NCBI GenBank assembly: GCA_945878725.1 | Contig: CAMCTY010000018.1 | Location: forward strand, 1-40,382 | DNA from: Bifidobacterium breve | GTDB lineage: Bacteria > Actinomycetota > Acidimicrobiia > Acidimicrobiales > Acidimicrobilacustridaceae | DNA length: 40,382 bases | Direction: 5' to 3' | Part shown: piece by piece, positions 34,210-40,382 of the stretch | Position numbering within the stretch: the first letter of the stretch is position 1 | How the letters are laid out: every line of letters begins with the position of its first letter | The notes under the pieces: generated by a model | Database searches by the model: none | Told to the model about the DNA's origin: nothing | The model's input: the letters and a program-made list of their open reading frames with translations, nothing else | Position numbers and translations under genes: made by a program

Positions 34210-35265
34210 TTAGGCGATGGTGATCGACTCGTCGAGATAGACGTCCTGAATCGCGTTAAGCAGTTCGACGCCTTCGGCCATTGGGCGTTGGAACGCTTTA
34301 CGACCCGAGATGAGACCAGTGCCGCCACCGCGCTTGTTGATGACCGCCGTACGGACGGCGTCAGCGAGATCCGAGGAGCCCTTCGACTCGCCACCGGAGT
34401 TGATGAGCCCAATGCGGCCCATGTAACAGTTGGCGACCTGCCAGCGGGTGTAGTCGATTGGGTTGTCCTCAACGAGACCGTCGTAGACGAGCGGCGAGGT
34501 TTTGCCGAAGCCCTTCAGCGCGTTGTAGCCACCGTTCTTGGTCGGCAGCTTTTGCTTGATGATGTCAGCTTCGATCGTTACGCCAAGATGATTCGCTTGC
34601 GCCGTGAGATCGGCGGCGTCGTGATAGTCGACGCCATCGACTTTGAAACCGTCGTTGCGGAGATAGCACCAAAGAACGGTGAACATACCCAACTGGTGGG
34701 CGTGATGGAATGCTTCCGCCACTTCAATGATCTGGCGATGCGAGCCCGGAGAACCGAAGTAGATGGTTGCTCCGACGCCGGCCGCACCGAGTTCGTAGGC
34801 CTCCTCCACCGAGCCGAACATGATCTGATCGAATTCGTTCGGGTAGGTCATCAGTTCGTTGTGGTTGAGCTTGGCAATGAACGGGATCTTGTGGGCGTAG
34901 CGGCGCGACATCGAGCCGAGCACGCCGAACGTCGAGGCGACGGCGTTGCAGCCGCCTTCGATGGCCAGTTCAACGATGTTCTTCGGGTCGAAGTAGGCCG
35001 GGTTCGGAGCGAACGATGCGGCACCCGAGTGCTCGATGCCCTGATCGACCGGAAGGATCGACACGTAACCAGTTCCGGCCAGGCGGCCGTGGTCGAACAT
35101 CGACTGGAGATTACGCATGACCTGAGGCGAACGATCGCTCATGGCGTAGACGCGGTCGACGATGTCGCCACCGGGCAACGTCAACTGATCGCGGGTGATG
35201 CCCTTGCACGTGAAGGAAAGCAGCTCGTCGGCGCCTTCGCCCAACAACCCTTGAATATCGGTCAT
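34210..35265 (-). CDS. Class I fructose-bisphosphate aldolase (FbaB/DhnA type)
   Basis: Aldolase of 351 residues, the same length as E. coli FbaB (350). The Schiff-base lysine is in '[20 protein letters not shown]'. The '[38 protein letters not shown]' region is split around positions 67-105 and is typical of this archaeal/DhnA-type class I enzyme. '[19 protein letters not shown]' and '[25 protein letters not shown]' form the phosphate site. It catalyses cleavage or formation of fructose-1,6-bisphosphate. The ATG has GAGGAG 5 nt upstream. Confidence 0.95.
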   Translation of the reverse strand: MTDIQGLLGEGADELLSFTCKGITRDQLTLPGGDIVDRVYAMSDRSPQVMRNLQSMFDHGRLAGTGYVSILPVDQGIEHSGAASFAPNPAYFDPKNIVELAIEGGCNAVASTFGVLGSMSRRYAHKIPFIAKLNHNELMTYPNEFDQIMFGSVEEAYELGAAGVGATIYFGSPGSHRQIIEVAEAFHHAHQLGMFTVLWCYLRNDGFKVDGVDYHDAADLTAQANHLGVTIEADIIKQKLPTKNGGYNALKGFGKTSPLVYDGLVEDNPIDYTRWQVANCYMGRIGLINSGGESKGSSDLADAVRTAVINKRGGGTGLISGRKAFQRPMAEGVELLNAIQDVYLDESITIA

Positions 35266-35365
35266 GCCACTCCTCGATCACCACGATGCGCTGTTGCATC
35301 GATCTCCTAGGTACGGGCGTTGATCCTATGCCCTCCGCAACACGCTCACGAGCGCCCCCGTCGCC

Positions 35366-35899
35366 TCACGGGGAGCTCTCGGCCAGCGACCCGAGTGCTG
35401 AATCAAGGGCGGAGCGAACCTTTGCCCGGGCACTGACAGGAACCATCTGACGCGCGTTCAGCTCGGTGCGACTGGCCGTCGTTCCGCCTGATCGGAAGAA
35501 TCGCCGCCGAATACCTCCAAGAACAACAACATCGTCGCCCTCAACAAAGTTGTGGGCAGCCGCAGGAGGGTTGGTCCAGATGACAGGAACGGATTCGGCC
35601 GGGCCGTCATCGGCGCGGATTGTCATGTCGAAGGCCAGCACCTCATCGCCGGAGGCCAAAACCCGTAGTTCGGGTTCCCGGTTAATGACCGCACGAACAA
35701 TCACGAGATTCGTTCCGCGGGCTATGGCGGAATCCACCACCCGAGCACGGGTGTCCCCGGACCGGCTCTGTGCCGCAACCGTCTTCTTCTGGCCCGTCCG
35801 TGCTGGACGCGACTTCACGGTTCCTGATTTCGAGATTCCTGATTTCGAGATTCCTGATTTCGAGATTCCTGATTTCGAAATTCTTGATTGTGCTGGCAT
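35366..35899 (-). CDS. Single-stranded DNA-binding protein-like OB-fold protein with repeat N-terminus
   Basis: Protein of 177 residues. The OB-fold part (about 57-165) has 'GTNLVIVRAVINREPELRVLASGDEVLAFDMTIR', 'ESVPVIWTNPPAAAHNFVEGDDVVVLGGIRRRFFRSGGTTASRTELNARQMVP', fitting actinobacterial SSB-like paralogues rather than canonical SSB; there is no acidic DxPF C-terminal tip. The first 50 residues are a Lys/Ser/Arg-rich tail with four ISKSG units coded by a 15-bp tandem repeat. GGGAGAAGC precedes the ATG. Two stem-loops lie upstream. It follows the TPR gene on the same strand with a 120-bp gap. DNA binding is inferred. Confidence 0.85.
   Translation of the reverse strand: MPAQSRISKSGISKSGISKSGISKSGTVKSRPARTGQKKTVAAQSRSGDTRARVVDSAIARGTNLVIVRAVINREPELRVLASGDEVLAFDMTIRADDGPAESVPVIWTNPPAAAHNFVEGDDVVVLGGIRRRFFRSGGTTASRTELNARQMVPVSARAKVRSALDSALGSLAESSP
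35821..35880. repeat. 15-bp tandem repeat coding ISKSG units
   Basis: Three identical units ttcctgatttcgaga (35821, 35836, 35851) and a fourth differing by one base (35866-35880), with a degenerate fifth at 35881. Read on the minus strand they code for Ile-Ser-Lys-Ser-Gly repeats in the SSB-like protein. The units are AT-richer than the surroundings. Confidence 0.97.
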
Positions 35900-35916
35900 T
35901 GCTTCTCCCTGACGAA

Positions 35917-35960
35917 ACGCACGAACTCTCGTGCATCAAAACGCACAAACTTTCGTGCGT
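35917..35960 (-). promoter_or_regulatory. Twin stem-loops or operator pair in the SSB-like gene leader
   Basis: Two 20-nt copies, 35917-35936 and 35941-35960, 24 bp apart. Each has 8-bp arms (ACGCACGA-type / TCGTGCGT-type) around a 4-nt loop. In each the only imperfection is a C.A mismatch on the plus strand but a G.U wobble on the minus strand, the sense strand of the gene. They lie 18-61 bp upstream of the ATG at 35899. Confidence 0.7.
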
Positions 35961-36019
35961 GAACTCGAAGTGGGGGAAGAACTCAGAAGCTAACGAACGG
36001 GTGTGACAGCCCGCCCGGG

Positions 36020-37546
36020 TCAGTCCAGCGCGCGCAGCCGATCGCGAACGTCGGCGAAATCGGGATCGGCAAGACGGAGCTTCTCAAACAGCGCCCGAGC
36101 CTTCGGAATTTCGCCACCCCGCTCATACAAATCGGCAAGCGCATAGGCCCGGCGAAGATGGTGCGGCTTCGGCTTCTTCGGGAAGCTCCATCCCTGCTCA
36201 AGCAACTTCGTTGCTTCGACGATCTGGCCGCGATCGGCCAGCGAACCAGCCATCACGATTCGACCCTCGCCTACCAATTCCGCCGTCGGTGAAACCTGCC
36301 GAAGTTCAAGCCAGAGCTCATCGACCAGCGTCCATTGACGCAAGGCCCGATAACAGTCGGCCAAAACCGGGTTCTGCTCGGTCGAATCGGCAAGCAGACG
36401 GAACGCTTCGAGTTCGCGTGCCGCTGCCTTCCACTTCTCCTGCCGATAAAGCGTGATGCCGTAAAGCTCACGGACTGCAGCCACTGTCGGCGCTTCATCA
36501 GTGAGCTTCTTGAGGATCCGAGCGGCGTCGCCGAAACGATCGGCCTCGAAGTGCTCGGCTGCCTCAGCAAGGCGCTTTTCGACTCGTTCGCGCCTCGCAC
36601 CGCCGACGGCCCTGCTCAGTTGCTCGCGCACCTCGCCAGCGAGGTCGATCGGTGCCGGATCACGCTGACGCTTTGGCGTTGCCTTCGGGGCTGGCTTGGT
36701 CGAGTCCTCGCGCACGTCTTCAACAAGAACCCATTCCTCGGTTGAGCGAGCGTCACGAGCGGCACGGCGCTCAGCGTCAGCTCGCTCGGCGGCAGCGGGA
36801 TCGGCCACTGGTGCCGCTCGACGAGCGGACGAAGGACGACGTTGCGGTGTGGCGGCCTCAACCGCATCACGCCAGGCTCGAGACGCACCTACGACCCGCT
36901 TACCGGTCGCAGCACCGGCGCCACGGCGGGCGACACCTCCCCAGCTCTTGGGTGTTTCGAGCGCCGGGCCGTCGGCCCAGCCCGGATTATCGGGTCGCTC
37001 ACTGCGACCTGAACCGGTTCGACGAGCGGCGCGATCATCAGCACCGCTGCGGGCCTGCCCTGAAGCCGAACGGGAAGCTCCCGGGCGGCCGGAGCCAGAA
37101 CTCGATGCCGGACGTCCGGCACTGGGTCGACCAGCCGAGGGGCGGCCTGCACTTGGCCGACCTGCGGACGACCCTGCCGATGAGCGACTCGATGACGGAC
37201 GATCAGATGACGGACGATCAGACGATGGACGCCCAGAGCCGGGCCCTGTACTTGGGCGACCTGTGCCAGAACTCGGACGGCCGGCACCCGAAGACGGACG
37301 GCCGGTGCCAGAACTCGGACGGCCAGTCCCGGACGAAGGACGGCCAGAGCCAGAAGAAGGGCGGCCGGACGACGATGCGGGTCGACCCGTGGGGCCAGAA
37401 CCCCGAGCTGCACCCGGCTTTGCTCCCGACGAGCGAGGGCCCGCCGGCTTGGAACCAGAGGCCCCAGAGCCGCTCCGCCCACGGGCTGGGCCACTGGGAC
37501 GGCCGCTGCCGGAGCGCGATGAATCAGAAGACGAAGGGCGAGGCAT
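36020..37546 (-). CDS. TPR-repeat protein with long Gly/Arg/Pro/Ser low-complexity N-terminus
   Basis: Protein of 508 residues. Residues 1-190 are a Ser/Gly/Arg/Pro repeat region with units such as GRPSSGT and SAGRPSAGRP, probably disordered and basic. A middle region (about 190-310) is Ala/Arg rich with 'STEEWVLVEDVREDS'. The C-terminal 190 residues are tetratricopeptide-like helices: 'AAEHFEADRFGDAARILKKLTDEAP', 'LYGITLYRQEKWKAAARELEAFR', 'GQIVEATKLLEQGW', 'AYALADLYERGGEIPKARALFEKLR'. No signal peptide is seen. The basic tail could bind nucleic acid; this is inference. It is the first protein gene after the rRNA operon on the same strand. The start is uncertain because the tail is repetitive and no strong Shine-Dalgarno is visible. 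Confidence 0.82.
   Translation of the reverse strand: MPRPSSSDSSRSGSGRPSGPARGRSGSGASGSKPAGPRSSGAKPGAARGSGPTGRPASSSGRPSSGSGRPSSGTGRPSSGTGRPSSGAGRPSSGTGRPSTGPGSGRPSSDRPSSDRPSSSRSSAGSSAGRPSAGRPSAGRPSAGRPASSSGSGRPGASRSASGQARSGADDRAARRTGSGRSERPDNPGWADGPALETPKSWGGVARRGAGAATGKRVVGASRAWRDAVEAATPQRRPSSARRAAPVADPAAAERADAERRAARDARSTEEWVLVEDVREDSTKPAPKATPKRQRDPAPIDLAGEVREQLSRAVGGARRERVEKRLAEAAEHFEADRFGDAARILKKLTDEAPTVAAVRELYGITLYRQEKWKAAARELEAFRLLADSTEQNPVLADCYRALRQWTLVDELWLELRQVSPTAELVGEGRIVMAGSLADRGQIVEATKLLEQGWSFPKKPKPHHLRRAYALADLYERGGEIPKARALFEKLRLADPDFADVRDRLRALD
37150..37450. repeat. Imperfect codon-scale repeats coding the GRPSSG tail
   Basis: This stretch of the TPR gene holds many 15-21 bp imperfect repeats such as gaactcggacggcc and gacgatcagatgacg. 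They code for Gly-Arg-Pro-Ser-Ser-Gly units. Such regions often vary in length between strains. Confidence 0.75.
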
Positions 37547-37564
37547 GGCGACAACCTATCGGGC

Positions 37565-37580
37565 GGGGGCACAAGCCCCC
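37565..37580. other. GC hairpin upstream of the TPR gene
   Basis: GGGGGC (37565-37570), ACAA loop, GCCCCC (37575-37580). It lies 18-34 bp upstream of the TPR start on the minus strand and may be a leader element or chance. Confidence 0.45.
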
Positions 37581-37600
37581 TCATCCGCTCCATTCGGCCG

Positions 37601-37636
37601 CTCGATCCGACCACTCGATCCGACCACTCGATCCGG
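37601..37636. repeat. 13-bp tandem repeat between the rRNA terminator and the TPR gene
   Basis: CTCGATCCGACCA at 37601-37613 and 37614-37626, with a third partial copy CTCGATCCGG at 37627-37636. It lies in the 166 bp between the rRNA terminator and the TPR gene; nothing else is recognised in that gap besides the GC hairpin. Confidence 0.85.
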
Positions 37637-37712
37637 CACTCTCTCCGAGGTCCAGACGAGCACGACGCGAGATCCGAAAGGTCTCGAGTAAGTGAAACGG
37701 GCGCAAAACGTC

Positions 37713-37738
37713 GAAAGGACCCCTTACGGGGTCCTTTC
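37713..37738 (-). terminator. rRNA operon terminator
   Basis: GAAAGGACCCC (37713-37723), TTAC loop, GGGGTCCTTTC (37728-37738): perfect 11-bp stem. It lies about 13 bp past the 5S 3' end on the minus strand. The flanks (CGTTTTGCG in the minus direction, TGTTTG in the plus) allow use in either direction. Confidence 0.93.
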
Positions 37739-37750
37739 TGTTTGAGAAAT

Positions 37751-37865
<115 letters not shown>

Positions 37866-37881
37866 ACCTTTGTCAAAAGAG

Positions 37882-37923
37882 CGGCGCTGTCGATTCCCAC
37901 ATCATGTGGGAAAACAGCTGCCG
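37882..37923 (-). other. 23S-5S spacer stem-loop
   Basis: In the 97-nt spacer, CGGCGCTGT pairs with ACAGCTGCCG (one bulge), with an inner TTCCCAC/GTGGGAA stem around ATCAT. This long irregular hairpin is a likely RNase III-type processing site of the pre-rRNA. The assignment is from position and shape. Confidence 0.6.
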
Positions 37924-37962
37924 AGCCCTTTCAGAACTCCATAGCGAGCACGAACATCTTGG

Positions 37963-40382
<2,420 letters not shown>

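Noticed and set aside
34288..35310. 340-codon plus-strand ORF opposite the aldolase gene
   Set aside because: Antisense shadow of a well-conserved class I aldolase.
35917..35960. LexA/SOS boxes upstream of the SSB-like gene
   Set aside because: The repeats share only a half-site (GTTCG or its complement) with the actinobacterial SOS consensus and lack the second half.
36652..37695. Two long plus-strand frames (over 330 codons each) opposite the TPR gene
   Set aside because: They are antisense shadows of a GC-rich repetitive coding region. Their translations are low-complexity and show no domain, while the minus frame gives a clear TPR region.

Overview
The window looks like a chromosomal segment of a high-G+C actinobacterium, most likely of the class Acidimicrobiia (inference). 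Three things point that way. The 23S rRNA gene is about 70 nt longer than the E. coli gene in the domain III region where high-G+C Gram-positives carry a known insertion. The housekeeping run HAD hydrolase-tlyA-nadK-recN-pyrG-NUDIX-xerD is typical of Actinomycetota. The catabolic genes (F420/deazaflavin-type nitroreductase, NDMA-type alcohol dehydrogenase, several P450s, SDRs, FadD-type ligase, amidohydrolase, arylsulfatase) are an actinobacterial mix. No mobile element, prophage, CRISPR array or tRNA was seen.

Layout. Positions 1-20800 are an accessory, mostly catabolic region: a minus-strand P450/SDR group (1-1952); small membrane proteins, a methyltransferase and a Ddn-like protein (2083-4669); an amidohydrolase plus SDR pair with two inverted-repeat sites (4783-7021); an EEP-family hydrolase and a membrane protein (7071-8344); an acyl-CoA synthetase/DUF7064-like/CxxC-protein operon (8399-11548); a lipoprotein and a large arylsulfatase (11685-14562); a divergent MarR/YceI pair with two identical-type operators (14566-15733); and a P450-NMO operon divergent from an alcohol dehydrogenase-ketosteroid-isomerase-like operon (15773-19904). 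Together the last group suggests oxidation of a steroid- or terpenoid-like substrate.

Positions 19914-22851 hold a hypothetical protein, a tiny membrane protein, a Bax-inhibitor-1 family protein, a Rieske protein and a beta-carbonic anhydrase with an unusually good promoter that would give a leaderless mRNA. From 32889 down to 22887 the minus strand carries eleven tightly packed housekeeping genes: HAD hydrolase, tlyA, nadK, recN, pyrG, NUDIX, xerD, DksA-like, HD-domain, ftsE and ftsX. A DUF1015 gene (plus) and a class I fructose-bisphosphate aldolase (minus) follow.

Positions 35366-37546 hold an SSB-like OB-fold gene with a tandem-repeat N-terminus and a twin stem-loop leader, and a TPR protein with a long Gly/Arg/Pro/Ser repeat tail. 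The window ends in the 3' part of an rRNA operon on the minus strand: partial 23S (to 40382), spacer, 5S and a strong terminator. Thus the TPR and SSB-like genes lie directly downstream of the rRNA operon.

I did not find a clearly new defence or mobile system. The best candidates for undescribed biology are the repeat-bearing SSB-like gene with its leader hairpins, the AMP-ligase/DUF7064/CxxC operon, the twin MarR operators, and the P450/NMO/ADH/KSI cluster. No stretch longer than 300 bases lacks a gene or RNA.
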